A program made the translations under genes and the position numbers. Positions 8,563 to 17,354 of a stretch of DNA of 64,000 nucleotides are shown one piece after another. The notes beneath the pieces were generated by a model that saw only the letters and a program-made list of their open reading frames with translations, did not search any database and was not told the origin of the DNA. The DNA lies in NCBI RefSeq assembly GCF_016632335.1, contig NZ_JAEPBG010000017.1, positions 1-64,000 of the forward strand, in the 5' to 3' direction. Positions within the stretch are counted from its first letter, which is position 1, and each line of letters begins with the position of its first letter. Origin of the DNA: Noviherbaspirillum pedocola (GTDB lineage Bacteria; Pseudomonadota; Gammaproteobacteria; Burkholderiales; Burkholderiaceae_D).

Positions 8563-10233
8563 ATGCAGGCAACTGCAAACGGAACCGAAGAACGCACTGA
8601 CTGGAACGCGACCAATTGGGCGCGGGCCGAACAGAGCGTGCGCAATCTGCGACAACGTATCTTCCGGGCATCCCAGCAGGGAGACCACCGCAAGGCGGCT
8701 TCTCTGCAAAAGCTAATGCTCCGTAGTCACTCGAACGCACTGGTCTCGGTGCGCAGGGTGACGCAGGTCAACGCCGGGAAGAACACCCCCGGTGTCGATA
8801 AAGTGCTGGTAAAAACACCGGAAGAACGCGCTCGATTGGTGTCCCTTTTGGGGCAATATCAACCGTGGCGAGTGAAACCGGCAAGACGTGTTTACATACC
8901 AAAAGCCAATGGGAAGATGCGCCCGTTAGGCATCCCGACCATGATCGACCGCGCAATGCAGGCGGTAATGAAAAACGCGCTGGAACCTTACTGGGAAGCG
9001 CAGTTTGAAATATCCAGTTATGGCTTCAGACCGGGACGGGGCTGCCACGATGCCATCGCCAGAATCTACAATATTGCACGACCCAATAAGCGCAAGAAGT
9101 GGGTGCTGGATGCTGATATCGAAGGCGCATTTGACAATATCGGACACGAGGCTCTGCTTAAGGCCCTCGGCCCAGCTCCCGGTAGGGAACTGATCCGGCA
9201 ATGGCTGAAAGCAGGCTACGTGGAAGTGGGCGAGCTTCACGCGACCGAGGCAGGAACACCGCAAGGTGGCGTGATTAGCCCACTGTTGGCAAACATCGTG
9301 TTTCACGGGATGGAAAAAGCTCTTGGCGTCAGATACAAGACCCAAGGGGAACTCGTGGGACCGCGTGCATTGGTGAGATATGCAGACGACTTCGTGGTGT
9401 TTTGCGAGTCGGAAAGCGACGCCCAAGCGGCAAAGGCTGAAATCTCGGCATGGTTCGCAGAACGAGGGTTGCGACTATCCCCGTCAAAAACTCGGATAGT
9501 CCATCTTACGGACGGCTTCGACTTCCTTGGTTATAACATTCGCCATTACCGAGCGGAGAAAACCAGCCGTTCGGGCTGGAAGCTGCTAATCAAACCAAGT
9601 CGCAAGTCGCAGGAAGCGATTCGGAAAAAACTGCGGGACGAATGGCGCTCCCTCAAGGGGCACAACGTATCGCAGGTGCTTATACGTCTCAATCCGATCA
9701 TTCGGGGTTGGGCGAATTACTTCCGAATTGGGGTCTCCAAGCACGTTTTCTATACCTTGGATGCCTTCATGTTCCGGCGCTGCGTCAGGTATGTAAAACA
9801 CCGCCACCCGAATAAATCCTTTAAATGGTGCCGCGAGAAATACTGGGGGAAACTCCGCCGCGGCAGAGATAACCATTGGGTATTCGGGGACAAGCGGACA
9901 AACGCGCATCTCCTGATGTTCGGTTGGACGCCTATCGTCAGGCATGTCCTTATTCAGGGGCGTGCCTCGCCTGACGACCCATCCCTTCAAGAATATTGGT
10001 CGGAGCGAAGGAAGGTGAAAATTGCCGACTTGCCGCCACGGCAAAGGGATTTGGCCAAGAAACAGAAAGGGTTGTGTCCGGTCTGCCGAACCCCGCTTGT
10101 TAATGGCGAGGAACTGCACGAACACCACCAAGTCTGGCGAAGCCGGGGCGGCGGGAACGAGCGGGAAAACATACGTCTACTGCACTTGTACTGTCATCAG
10201 CAAATCCATGGAGCAAAGGCACGGGATGCATAG
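8563..10233 (+). CDS. ltrA: Group II intron-encoded reverse transcriptase/maturase with HNH endonuclease
   Basis: 556 residues. An N-terminal RVT_N segment (NLRQRIFRASQQGDHRKAAS, then GKNTPGVDKV) leads into RT domains: RRVYIPKANGKMRPLGIPT, SSYGFRPGRGCHDAI, AGTPQGGVISPLLANI and the catalytic VRYADDFVVFC. After RT come the maturase X region and a C-terminal HNH nuclease with CPVC and HEHHQVWRSRGGGNERENIR plus LYCHQQIH. All key motifs are present, so it looks active in splicing and mobility. It is translated from domain IV of the intron inside pilY1. Other in-frame starts are possible. Confidence 0.93.
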   Translation: MQATANGTEERTDWNATNWARAEQSVRNLRQRIFRASQQGDHRKAASLQKLMLRSHSNALVSVRRVTQVNAGKNTPGVDKVLVKTPEERARLVSLLGQYQPWRVKPARRVYIPKANGKMRPLGIPTMIDRAMQAVMKNALEPYWEAQFEISSYGFRPGRGCHDAIARIYNIARPNKRKKWVLDADIEGAFDNIGHEALLKALGPAPGRELIRQWLKAGYVEVGELHATEAGTPQGGVISPLLANIVFHGMEKALGVRYKTQGELVGPRALVRYADDFVVFCESESDAQAAKAEISAWFAERGLRLSPSKTRIVHLTDGFDFLGYNIRHYRAEKTSRSGWKLLIKPSRKSQEAIRKKLRDEWRSLKGHNVSQVLIRLNPIIRGWANYFRIGVSKHVFYTLDAFMFRRCVRYVKHRHPNKSFKWCREKYWGKLRRGRDNHWVFGDKRTNAHLLMFGWTPIVRHVLIQGRASPDDPSLQEYWSERRKVKIADLPPRQRDLAKKQKGLCPVCRTPLVNGEELHEHHQVWRSRGGGNERENIRLLHLYCHQQIHGAKARDA

Positions 10234-10243
10234 TGATCCGCTT

Positions 10244-10277
10244 GAGCCGTGTGCGTCGAAAGGCGCACGCACGGTTC
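10244..10277 (+). ncRNA. Group II intron domain V (catalytic hairpin)
   Basis: 34 nt with the canonical form: GAGCCGUGUGCGUC, then a GAAA tetraloop, then GGCGCACGCACGGUUC. The catalytic AGC triad is at 10245-10247. It follows the maturase stop by 10 nt. Confidence 0.93.
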
Positions 10278-10278
10278 T

Positions 10279-10317
10279 GAGGGGGCGGGAACCAGCGATG
10301 GTTCCCCGCTACCCGGC
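10279..10317 (+). ncRNA. Group II intron domain VI and 3' end with predicted branch-point A10311
   Basis: GCGGGAACC pairs with GGTTCCCCGC around the loop AGCGAT. A lower stem of GGG (10281-10283) with CCC (10312-10314) leaves UA at 10310-10311 bulged, the usual place for the branching adenosine. The terminal bases are GGC rather than the usual (G)AY. Confidence 0.7.
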
Positions 10318-13300
10318 GTCGGCAAGCTGTACTACGAGACGCTGAAGTATCTGCGCGGCGGCAAGAACCCGACCGCGGACTTCTACAAGGGCGCGAAGGC
10401 TTCCAACAGCGACGGCTTCCCGGTGATCACGAACTGGGACGACCCGGTCCAGTATTCCTGCCAGAAGAACTACATCATCACCATCGGCGACGTCCACACC
10501 TGGTGCGACAAGCGCCTGCCGGGCGACACGCATGGGTCCGTGGGCAATTCGGTCTGCAATGCCTACACCGATGCCAACGGCAACGCGCATGCGGCCGACT
10601 ACGGTTCGCTGGCCGGCGACAGCGGCGTGAACGTGTCCGCCGCGATGTCCACGGTCGGCACGCTCGAAGGCATGTCGGGCCTGCCGACGGCCAACACCGG
10701 CGCCGGCGGCGCGGGCTTCGGCATGGCGGGTTTGTCCTGGTGGGCGGCGAGCAAGGATTTCCGGCCCGATCTGGCCGGCACCCAGCATGTGCAGAGCTAC
10801 GTGATCGACGTGCAGGAAGCGCGCGACTGCGGCTACCAGAGCCAGTTCTGGCTCACCGCCAAATATGGCATTCCCGACTCCTACGACGCCGCCGGCCAAT
10901 GGCTGACCACGGCCAATCCGGCGATGAGCAGCATCACGCTGCCCGCGGGAAATTGCGCCTCGAACCCGCCGCCGGGCTACAGCGCCACCGGCTCCACCGT
11001 GTCCTGGCCAAAGAACCTGCTGCGCGCCGGCGATCCGCAATCGATGATCAGCTCGGTGCGCAGCGCGATTTCCACCATCGCCGCGCAGATCGGCGACGAA
11101 GCGGCGCTGGCGCAATCCTCGGGCACGCTCGACACCGGCACCGGCGCCTACATCTACCGCGCCACCTACAACTCCGGCGGCTGGCAGGGCGATGTGCAGG
11201 CGCTGGCGATCGACATCGCGGGCAACATTGCGGCCGCGCCGGCGTGGAAGGCGTCGGCCAAACTGCCGGCCTTCGGCGCGCGCAAGGTGTTCAGCTTCAA
11301 CGATGGCCTGGCCGCCGACGGCAGCGCGGAAAGCACCGCGAATGCGCGCACCGGCGTGGCCTTCGACGCCGCGCATTTCGGCAGCCTGTCTTCGCGCCAG
11401 CAGGCGCTCCTGAATGCAGACCCGTTCGGCACGCCGGATACCCTCGGCGCGGACCGCATCAGCTGGATTCTTGGCGACCAGTCGAAGGAAGCTAACGCGG
11501 CGGGCACGACCACGGCCAATCCGAATCCGAACTACGGCTGGCGCTCGCGCGCACCGTCGGCAACCACCGGCGCGACGGATCTGCTCGGCGACGTGATCAA
11601 TTCCAACCCGGTGTTCGTGGCGCAGCCATCAGCGCTGTCCGGCGTCGGCTACGCCGCATTCGCGCAGGCCAACCGCAACCGCCGTCCCGCGCTGTACGTC
11701 GGCGGCAATGACGGCATGCTGCATGCGTATGACGCGTCCTACACCGTCGATGCAAGCGGCGCGCCATCGCCCACCTCGACCAGCGGCGCCGAGCTGTTCG
11801 CCTATGTGCCCAGCCCGGTGTACCGGAATCTGCCGCAACTAATGTCGCCGAACTACAGCCACAAGTTCTTCGTCGACGGCAGCCCGACGGTGTCGGACGC
11901 CTGCTTCGGCAATGCTGCCGGCACCGCCTGCGATGCGCAGGCCTCGTGGAAGACGGTACTGGCCGGCGGCCTGAACGCGGGCGGGCAGGGCATCTATGCG
12001 CTGGATGTGACTGACCCGACTGCCTTCGGCACGAGCAAGGTGCTGTGGGAATTCACCGACCGCGACGATGCCGACCTCGGCTATACCTTCGGCAAGCCGG
12101 TCATCCGCCAGCTGAACAACAGGAAGTGGGCGGTGATCTTCGGCGGCGGCTACAACAATACCGCCGCCGACGGCAGCGCCAGCAGCAGCGGCCGCGCCTA
12201 TGTCTACATCGCCTACATCGATGGTCCCGGCGCCGGCCGGCGCTGGACCCTGAATACCAACTACTTCAAGATCGCGCTGCCCGCCGCTGGCGAATCGGTC
12301 TCTACGCCGAACGGCGTGTCGGCACTTGCCGCCGTGGACCGCGATCAGAATGGCACAGTAGACATCCTCTACGCCGGCGATCGCTACGGCCAGCTGTGGA
12401 AGCTCGATTTGTCGTCGGCCACGCCGGGCAACTGGAAAGTCGACCTGGCGGCGAACAGCCAGCCAGCGCCGTTGTTCACCGCGAAGACCAGCGGCGGCGC
12501 GGTACAGCAGATCACCACCGGCATCGAAGTCGCCGCGCATCCGCAGGGCGGCTACATGGTGCTGTTCGGCACCGGCTCCTGGGTCGATGTGGCCGACCCG
12601 TTCGGGCCGTTCAACACCGAAAGCCTCTACGGCATCTGGGACCGCGACGATCATGCGACTACGGTCGCCCGTTCGCAGCTGCAGCCGCAGCAAATGTTGA
12701 GTTATGTGACGTCCGCCGGCGTGGCCTGCACCGCGGGCACGGATGGCTGCTACGGCGTGATGTCGAACTGCCAGCCGAACTATGCCGGCGTGGCCAAGAC
12801 CACGGCCGCAACCGCGCTGTGTCCGTCGGCCCTGGTGGCGCCATCCAATACCGGGCAGCGGCAACTGGGCTGGGTATTCGATCTGCCGGGCAGCGGCGAG
12901 CGCACCCGCTCCAGCGCGCCGACGCTTTCCACCTCCGGCGGCGTGGTGAGTTTCACCACGCTCATGCCCGCCACCGATCCCTGCACCGGCAACACCATCG
13001 GCATCGAATACAACCTGGCTACGCTGTATGGCGGCGCGCCGAGCAGCCCGGTGTATGTGTTCCCGAACAATGCGACCGGCTTTATCGCCACCGGCACGGT
13101 GCCGAATTCCGGCACGCAGGCGGTGAACGTGGTGGTGTCGTCGCGGACCATCGCCGGCGGCGCGACTGACAATGGCGCCACATTCAATGCCAGCGCGGCC
13201 GGGCAGGCGATCGTCAGCGGACAGACCGCCGCAACGCGCCAGGTCTGCGGCGGCACCTCGGGCATTGCCTGCGACAGCAGCTTCATTCCGGGTTGGGGGT

Positions 13301-13452
13301 TCGTGCGCAATCTGCAAGGGCCGACCGCGAGCGCCGCGCTGTACGGGCTGACCTGCTTTCCGGCCGCGGTTGGCGACTCCACGCCGGTCTGCGTGGCCAA
13401 GACCAACCCGGGCCGCTTCGGCCGCCTCGACTGGCGCCAGATCAATCGATGA
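10318..13452 (+). CDS. pilY1: PilY1, exon 2 (C-terminal 1044 residues)
   Basis: Exon 2 starts at GTC (V) and continues [20 protein letters not shown]. An open frame starting at ATG 10249 extends it into the intron, but that ATG lies inside domain V and is not a real start. The C-terminal part is the PilY1/PilC beta-propeller: [20 protein letters not shown] is its signature, and [20 protein letters not shown] holds an EF-hand-like calcium loop (DRDQNGTVD), which in PilY1 controls pilus extension and retraction. It overlaps pilE by 4 nt. Alone, exon 2 would lack a signal peptide, so function requires splicing. Confidence 0.88.
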   Translation, partial: VGKLYYETLKYLRGGKNPTADFYKGAKASNSDGFPVITNWDDPVQYSCQKNYIITIGDVHTWCDKRLPGDTHGSVGNSVCNAYTDANGNAHAADYGSLAGDSGVNVSAAMSTVGTLEGMSGLPTANTGAGGAGFGMAGLSWWAASKDFRPDLAGTQHVQSYVIDVQEARDCGYQSQFWLTAKYGIPDSYDAAGQWLTTANPAMSSITLPAGNCASNPPPGYSATGSTVSWPKNLLRAGDPQSMISSVRSAISTIAAQIGDEAALAQSSGTLDTGTGAYIYRATYNSGGWQGDVQALAIDIAGNIAAAPAWKASAKLPAFGARKVFSFNDGLAADGSAESTANARTGVAFDAAHFGSLSSRQQALLNADPFGTPDTLGADRISWILGDQSKEANAAGTTTANPNPNYGWRSRAPSATTGATDLLGDVINSNPVFVAQPSALSGVGYAAFAQANRNRRPALYVGGNDGMLHAYDASYTVDASGAPSPTSTSGAELFAYVPSPVYRNLPQLMSPNYSHKFFVDGSPTVSDACFGNAAGTACDAQASWKTVLAGGLNAGGQGIYALDVTDPTAFGTSKVLWEFTDRDDADLGYTFGKPVIRQLNNRKWAVIFGGGYNNTAADGSASSSGRAYVYIAYIDGPGAGRRWTLNTNYFKIALPAAGESVSTPNGVSALAAVDRDQNGTVDILYAGDRYGQLWKLDLSSATPGNWKVDLAANSQPAPLFTAKTSGGAVQQITTGIEVAAHPQGGYMVLFGTGSWVDVADPFGPFNTESLYGIWDRDDHATTVARSQLQPQQMLSYVTSAGVACTAGTDGCYGVMSNCQPNYAGVAKTTAATALCPSALVAPSNTGQRQLGWVFDLPGSGERTRSSAPTLSTSGGVVSFTTLMPATDPCTGNTIGIEYNLATLYGGAPSSPVYVFPNNATGFIATGTVPNSGTQAVNVVVSSRTIAGGATDNGATFNASAAGQAIVSGQTAATRQVCGGTSGIACDSSFIPGWGFVRNLQGPTASAALYGLTCFPAAVGDSTPVCVAKTNPGRFGRLDWRQINR

Positions 13453-13925
13453 AGGACGACCTCATGCATTTCCCCATCCGCCATCGCCGCGCCGCGCGCG
13501 GCTTCACCCTGATCGAATTGATGATCGCGGTTGTCATCGTCGGCATCCTCGCGGCCGTGGCGTGGCCGAGTTACCGCAGCTATGTGCAGCGCGGCGAGCT
13601 CGCCGAAGCCAAGACCGCAATGCTCGACATCGCGCAGACGCAGGAACGCTACTACACCAACAACGGCAGCTATCTCGCCTATGCTGAAGCGCCGGCGGCG
13701 GCGCCGTCGGGCTGGACCAATTACACCGGCAGCAGCGCGTCGAACTTCAAGTACAAGATCAAGGTCGAGGCCGGCACCATCGATGGCAGCGTCACCACGA
13801 TCACCGATGCCTACAAGATCACCGCCACGCCGAGCAATGCCAGCGCGCCCTGCGGCACGCTGCAGCTCGACAGCACCGGCGCGAAATCGCCAGCGACGGC
13901 TGCGTCGATCGGGGCCTGCTGGTAA
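13449..13925 (+). CDS. pilE: Type IV pilin PilE-like minor pilin
   Basis: 158 residues. [20 protein letters not shown] followed by [20 protein letters not shown] is a classical type IV pilin start, and [15 protein letters not shown] is typical of PilE-type minor pilins. A C-terminal cysteine pair (APCGTLQLD and GACW) suggests the D-loop disulphide. It is the last gene of the operon, with an ATGA overlap to pilY1. A second possible ATG lies 15 nt downstream; the overlapping one is preferred for coupling. Confidence 0.9.
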   Translation: MKDDLMHFPIRHRRAARGFTLIELMIAVVIVGILAAVAWPSYRSYVQRGELAEAKTAMLDIAQTQERYYTNNGSYLAYAEAPAAAPSGWTNYTGSSASNFKYKIKVEAGTIDGSVTTITDAYKITATPSNASAPCGTLQLDSTGAKSPATAASIGACW

Positions 13926-13937
13926 GGGATCGCTTCC

Positions 13938-14573
13938 TTACTGCGTGGAGATCTGGAGCAGCATTTCGCTGTCCACCGGCTCGCCATCGATTTCCCCGGG
14001 CCGATAAGCCGCCCGGTAGAACTGCAGCACGATCTGGCCTTCGATCTCGCGCGGAAGCGTTGAGCGCAACACGTTCACGCCATTGACGATGCCATGCCTG
14101 TCGATGAACAGCCGCAGCAGGATGCTGCCCGGCTGCTGCATGTCCTCGGGCAGCTGCACCAGTTGCGGACCGTCGCCCTGCAGCTCGGGCTGGCGCGTGA
14201 GCGCATGCAGCGAGTGGGTGAAGGAGGGTGGCGCGGCGAGCTGTGCCGTGGCGGATTTCTCGGCGGGCGTGGGAGCTGGTATCGGATCCGTTCGGGAAAC
14301 GGCGGCCGGTGCCGGCGTATCGGCACGATGCGATTCCGATTTTACCGGCGCAATCGGCGCTTTGGCGGCTGGCATGGCGGGCGCCGGCAAGGTCCTGATG
14401 CGGAGCACGCGCTCTTGCACGCGTTCGCCGCTCGCCGTGAAATGCGGCGCAAGCCATTGCAGCAGTTGCAGATGCAGCAGCAGCGCCAGCAGAAGCAGGC
14501 TGGCGTGCATCAATGCACGATCCGCTCGGGTTTCCGTGCGCTTGCCTGCGGTTTTCGAGACGGCGGATTTCAT
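13938..14573 (-). CDS. TonB-like protein (energy transducer C-terminal domain)
   Basis: 211 residues from ATG 14573, chosen because the single membrane helix (ASLLLLALLLHLQLLQWLAP) then lies near the N-terminus. A proline/alanine-rich spacer leads to a small C-terminal domain with SILLRLFIDRHGIVNGVNVL and FYRAAYRPGEIDGEPVDSEM, the pattern of TonB/TolA-type C-terminal domains. It probably spans the periplasm. It is not next to exbB/exbD or a receptor gene, so its partner is unknown. It is convergent with pilE, 12 nt apart. Confidence 0.72.
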   Translation of the reverse strand: MKSAVSKTAGKRTETRADRALMHASLLLLALLLHLQLLQWLAPHFTASGERVQERVLRIRTLPAPAMPAAKAPIAPVKSESHRADTPAPAAVSRTDPIPAPTPAEKSATAQLAAPPSFTHSLHALTRQPELQGDGPQLVQLPEDMQQPGSILLRLFIDRHGIVNGVNVLRSTLPREIEGQIVLQFYRAAYRPGEIDGEPVDSEMLLQISTQ

Positions 14574-14704
14574 CCGTTGGGTTGGCGGGGGTGTCGGCCG
14601 CACAGGATAAAACACCGCATGTTGTCTTGTCTTTGGGAAACAGGAAACATTGCGCAAAAAATGATGCGCCGAGATGCCCGGGCAATTGTCCCGGGATGCA
14701 CATT

Positions 14705-15355
14705 TCACGATACCGGTGTGATTCCGAGCACGATATCGAACCTGGCTGTCAGCTCTGCGGGCCGTTCGCGGCTCGGGAGAAACGGCACCAGCACGGAGGC
14801 ACGCTGTTGCGCATCGTGGATGCCGCGCAGGATCGCGTCGCGTTCATTGAGCGGATGACCCTGCACGTACATCTGCGTGGTCAGCAATTCGCGGCCGCCA
14901 CGCTGCAGCTTCACGTGGATATGCGGCGTGCGCCCGGGATACGGCACCGGCTTGATGGTGCGGAAACGGTAGGTGCCATCCAGACCGGTCTCGAAGCGGC
15001 CATAGCCCTGGAAGTTTGCATCCTTGTCAGCGCCGGGATCGGCGGTATGAAGGTAATGGCCGTTGTTGTCGACTTGCCAGATCTCGATGACCACGCCGCG
15101 CAGGGGCTTACCGTTCAGATCCGTGATGCGCCCGGTCAAATCGGTGATCTCACCCGCCGCCGGGAATGGATGGCCGGTAACCATGGTCAGATCGTTATCC
15201 TGGTCGAGCGGCAGCCGATCAGGGTAGAACGGTCCTTCGGTTTGTGGCGGCGTTGGCGCCCGGTTTTGCGCCAGCGCCGGTTGCGCCGCGCATGCCAGTG
15301 CGCCGAGCAGCATGCGCCGCCTGAGCGGGTTGATGTGATCGCGATCGAGTTTCAT
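14705..15355 (-). CDS. Exported intradiol ring-cleavage dioxygenase-like protein
   Basis: 216 residues. A twin-arginine type leader (LRRRMLLGALACAAQPALAQ) precedes a dioxygenase domain starting TPPQTEGPFYPDRLPLDQDN, the protocatechuate 3,4-dioxygenase signature. The four expected non-haem Fe(III) ligands are visible: Tyr in NGHYLHTAD, Tyr in VPYPGRTPHIHVKL and the two His of that same motif. The family opens catechol rings between the hydroxyls. Catabolic enzymes are usually cytoplasmic; this one appears exported, so its substrate is uncertain. It is not in a catabolic cluster. Confidence 0.85.
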   Translation of the reverse strand: MKLDRDHINPLRRRMLLGALACAAQPALAQNRAPTPPQTEGPFYPDRLPLDQDNDLTMVTGHPFPAAGEITDLTGRITDLNGKPLRGVVIEIWQVDNNGHYLHTADPGADKDANFQGYGRFETGLDGTYRFRTIKPVPYPGRTPHIHVKLQRGGRELLTTQMYVQGHPLNERDAILRGIHDAQQRASVLVPFLPSRERPAELTARFDIVLGITPVS

Positions 15356-15523
15356 TGGAAGCTCCTTCCTGTCCGGGATCGGATAGTGTGCGACATTGCC
15401 GTCTCCAGGCTTGTCCGTTCATCAATCGGGGCGCTGAAGCCTCGCCGCTTGAGGTTGGAAACATCGAGTCAGCCGCATGCCACGCGCGTTCGACCAGCAA
15501 CTTTGGCAGGAGCAAGCCCGCAT

Positions 15524-15865
15524 ATGAAACAGCCGATTCCCGCCTCCCGGCTCTCGAGGGATCAGACCCGTGCCGTGCTCCTGGCCGCGCTGCTCGGCGA
15601 CTTCGGCCTGCATCACTTCTATCTCGGCGAGCCCTATCTGGGCATGCTGTACCTGCTGTTTTGCTGGACCGGCGTACCTGGCGTGCTTGCCTCGCTGGAA
15701 GCTTATCGTTACGGCTTCATGAGCGCTGACGCCTGGGCTGCACGTTACAACGGCGGCATACCGGGAAGACCGGTGCCACGCTGGCTGCCGATTGCACTGT
15801 TCGTTGTGCCACTGGTGGTGTTCGTCGCCATCCTCGCCGCAATTGGTGCGGGATACGACTTCTGA
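15524..15865 (+). CDS. TM2 domain-containing membrane protein
   Basis: 113 residues from ATG 15524. The first half is a TM2 domain: AALLGDFGLHHFYLGEPYLG then a second helix, LYLLFCWTGVPGVLASLEAY. A third hydrophobic helix (LPIALFVVPLVVFVAILAAI) ends the protein. TM2 proteins are small inner-membrane proteins of unclear function. A much longer frame in the same phase begins at 14513 but overlaps the opposite-strand dioxygenase and is not credible. Confidence 0.8.
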   Translation: MKQPIPASRLSRDQTRAVLLAALLGDFGLHHFYLGEPYLGMLYLLFCWTGVPGVLASLEAYRYGFMSADAWAARYNGGIPGRPVPRWLPIALFVVPLVVFVAILAAIGAGYDF

Positions 15866-16041
15866 GCATTGCCGTGTGGCGGTGTCATGCCTTGCTGAGA
15901 ATGTATTGGCAGGCAGGCGGCGGGAATCTCCCGGCCGATGCGCTTGCAAGCGCATCGGCGCTCGGCAGCGGCGAGCATGCTCGCCGCAACCCTGCCTCGC
16001 CCCGCGTCCCGCGGGTTTGATACGGCATCTGAAACACCAAT

Positions 16042-16069
16042 AAAAAAGCCACCTTGCGGTGGCATTTTT
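16042..16069 (-). terminator. Duplicate of the ssrA terminator (distal copy)
   Basis: GCCACC-TTGC-GGTGGC stem flanked by A-run and T-run, identical to the copy 166 bp away at 16208-16235. It belongs to the tandem repeat. Confidence 0.75.
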
Positions 16070-16207
16070 ATTGGTGGTGGAGGCGGCGGGAGTCTCCCGG
16101 CCGGTGCGCTTGCAAGCGCACCGGCGCTCGGCAGCGGCGAGCATGCTCGCCGCAACCCTGACTCGCCCCGCGTCCCGCGGGTTCGATACGGCATCTGAAA
16201 CACCAAT

Positions 16208-16235
16208 AAAAAAGCCACCTTGCGGTGGCATTTTT
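16208..16235 (-). terminator. Rho-independent terminator of ssrA
   Basis: Read on the minus strand: GCCACC, loop GCAA, GGTGGC, then TTTTTT. It lies directly after the CCA end of the tmRNA. Confidence 0.85.
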
Positions 16236-16240
16236 ATTGG

Positions 16241-16616
16241 TGGTGGAGGCGGCGGGAATCGAACCCGCGTCCAGAAGTCCTCTACAGACAGTTCTACATA
16301 CTTAGTGCAGCCATTTGGTTTTGACCCTGCCGACGCGGACGCACGCGCTTCGGCAAAGCGAGTCACCTATTTTTAACGTTGCGCCAAGTGACCCGACGTA
16401 ACGCGATTCCCTGTGAGTGACTCCACTGCCGTTGCCGGCCCGCCCCAGGGACGAGGCGGTGTGGAGCTAGAAAGTTATTAAGTTTCTAGGTATTACGCTG
16501 CGAGAGCGTAAGCTTCATCGTTAGCATTTATTGCTATCTGGATGGTTTTACGAGGTAACCAGTCCTCGGTATGCCCTGCACTGCTTCGCAACCCCTGTCG
16601 AGACCAAGTCGCCCCC
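16241..16616 (-). ncRNA. ssrA: Transfer-messenger RNA (tmRNA), one-piece form
   Basis: The 5' end GGGGGCGACUUGGUCUCGAC and the 3' end GGUUCGAUUCCCGCCGCCUC plus CACCA form the alanine-tRNA-like domain; GGGGGCG pairs with CGCCUCC (one G-U) as the acceptor stem. The tag frame is at 16525-16493 and encodes ANDEAYALAA followed by TAA. tmRNA rescues ribosomes stalled on broken mRNAs and marks the product for proteolysis. The gene is in the linear, not circularly permuted, arrangement. It follows gph on the same strand. TACAAT at 16630-16635 could be a -10 box, with the leader removed by RNase P. Confidence 0.96.
16493..16525 (-). other. tmRNA tag-peptide reading frame
   Basis: GCU AAC GAU GAA GCU UAC GCU CUC GCA GCG UAA, read on the minus strand, encodes ANDEAYALAA. 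With the alanine carried by tmRNA itself, the degradation tag is AANDEAYALAA, ending in the ClpXP-recognised LAA. Confidence 0.95.
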
Positions 16617-16665
16617 AAACAGAAACGCTATTGTACTGCAGAAGATAGGGCGATTGCCGGACGTT

Positions 16666-17340
16666 TCAAGAGCTTGTGAGCGAAAACAAGTCCATCAAAT
16701 CCATAGGCGCGACGGCCACGGCGTCCGCGTTCCAATTGGTCGGGCCTTCATCGCCGCAATAGCCCCATCCTGCGGCGATCGTTGTCATGCCCGCTGCCTT
16801 GCCTGCCTGGATGTCACGAAGGTCGTCGCCGACATACCAGCAGTCCTGCGGTGCCAATGTCAGCCTTCTTGCCGCCTCCAGCAAGGGTGCAGGATGCGGT
16901 TTTGGATGTGGCGTGGTGTCACCACCAATGACGCAGTCAGCATCGGCAAGACCCAGCAACGGTACCAGCGGATGCGTGAAACGCATTGCCTTGTTTGTAA
17001 CGATGCCCCAGGCCACGCTGGTTTGCCGCAAATAGGCCAGCAGTTCCGGAACGCCGGTGAACAAGCGACTGTGAACAGAAATTGCGGCCGCGTAATTGTC
17101 GAGAAACTCGATCCGCAATTCCTCATACTCATCGGCGCCGGGCTGCAATCCGAAGCCGGCGCCAATCAGGCCTCGTGCGCCGGCGGATGCATAGGGGCGA
17201 AGGTTCTCGTAAGGGGCCGGATCGAGCCCGCGGTCGGTGCGAAGCTTGTTGAGCGCTTGCGCGAGATCGGGCGCAGTATCAGCGAGCGTGCCATCCAGAT
17301 CAAACAGAATAGCCCGCGGGCGGGGCAGAAGTGCATGCAT
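16666..17340 (-). CDS. gph: Phosphoglycolate phosphatase (HAD family)
   Basis: 224 residues. HAD motif I is ILFDLDGTLADTAPDL with the nucleophile and acid/base aspartates; motif II is IVTNK; motif III lysine is in HPKPHPAPL; motif IV is YVGDDLRDIQAGKAAGM. It removes phosphate from 2-phosphoglycolate, formed during repair of oxidised DNA ends. It lies 14 nt after ubiG on the same strand, the usual ubiG-gph pair of betaproteobacteria. Confidence 0.92.
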   Translation of the reverse strand: MHALLPRPRAILFDLDGTLADTAPDLAQALNKLRTDRGLDPAPYENLRPYASAGARGLIGAGFGLQPGADEYEELRIEFLDNYAAAISVHSRLFTGVPELLAYLRQTSVAWGIVTNKAMRFTHPLVPLLGLADADCVIGGDTTPHPKPHPAPLLEAARRLTLAPQDCWYVGDDLRDIQAGKAAGMTTIAAGWGYCGDEGPTNWNADAVAVAPMDLMDLFSLTSS

Positions 17341-17354
17341 GGGTTGAAAGCGCC

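Larger units (their letters stand above)
7970..10317 (+). mobile_element. Complete group II intron inserted in pilY1, sense orientation
   Basis: The 5' end is TTGCGACACGATGTCGC (consensus GTGYG with a U instead of G at position 1). A structured RNA of about 590 nt (domains I-III) follows, then an intact maturase/reverse transcriptase gene in domain IV, a 34-nt domain V, and domain VI ending CTACCCGGC. The boundaries were set by three agreeing signs: pilY1 protein continuity, IBS1 ending at 7969, and a candidate branch-point A at 10311, the seventh base from the 3' end. The exact ends could be off by a few bases. The orientation allows splicing of pilY1 mRNA. The class is probably a bacterial IIB-like lineage with an HNH-bearing protein; I did not assign it further. 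Confidence 0.9.
15915..16246. repeat. Two tandem 166-bp units that copy the ssrA 3' end and terminator
   Basis: Unit A is 15915-16080 and unit B is 16081-16246; the motif AGGCGGCGGG starts both and recurs at 16247 as the 3' end of ssrA. I count five mismatches over 166 positions. Each unit holds a 26-nt palindrome (15934-15959 and 16100-16125), a 20-nt palindrome (first copy 15968-15987) and a copy of the ssrA terminator. Two of the five differences (15938/15955 versus 16104/16121) are compensatory within the first palindrome. Confidence 0.9.

Noticed and set aside
10249..10317. ATG at 10249 as the start of a separate gene encoding the PilY1 C-terminal part
   Set aside because: The ATG lies inside domain V of the group II intron and the extra residues have no match to PilY1; the frame is exon 2 of pilY1.
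14513..15523. N-terminal extension of the TM2 protein to 450 residues
   Set aside because: It overlaps the opposite-strand dioxygenase along its length; the TM2 protein has a sensible start at 15524.
15915..16246. tRNA or second tmRNA copy in the tandem repeat
   Set aside because: The unit contains only about 16 bases of the ssrA 3' end plus the terminator; no acceptor partner or T-arm fold is complete.
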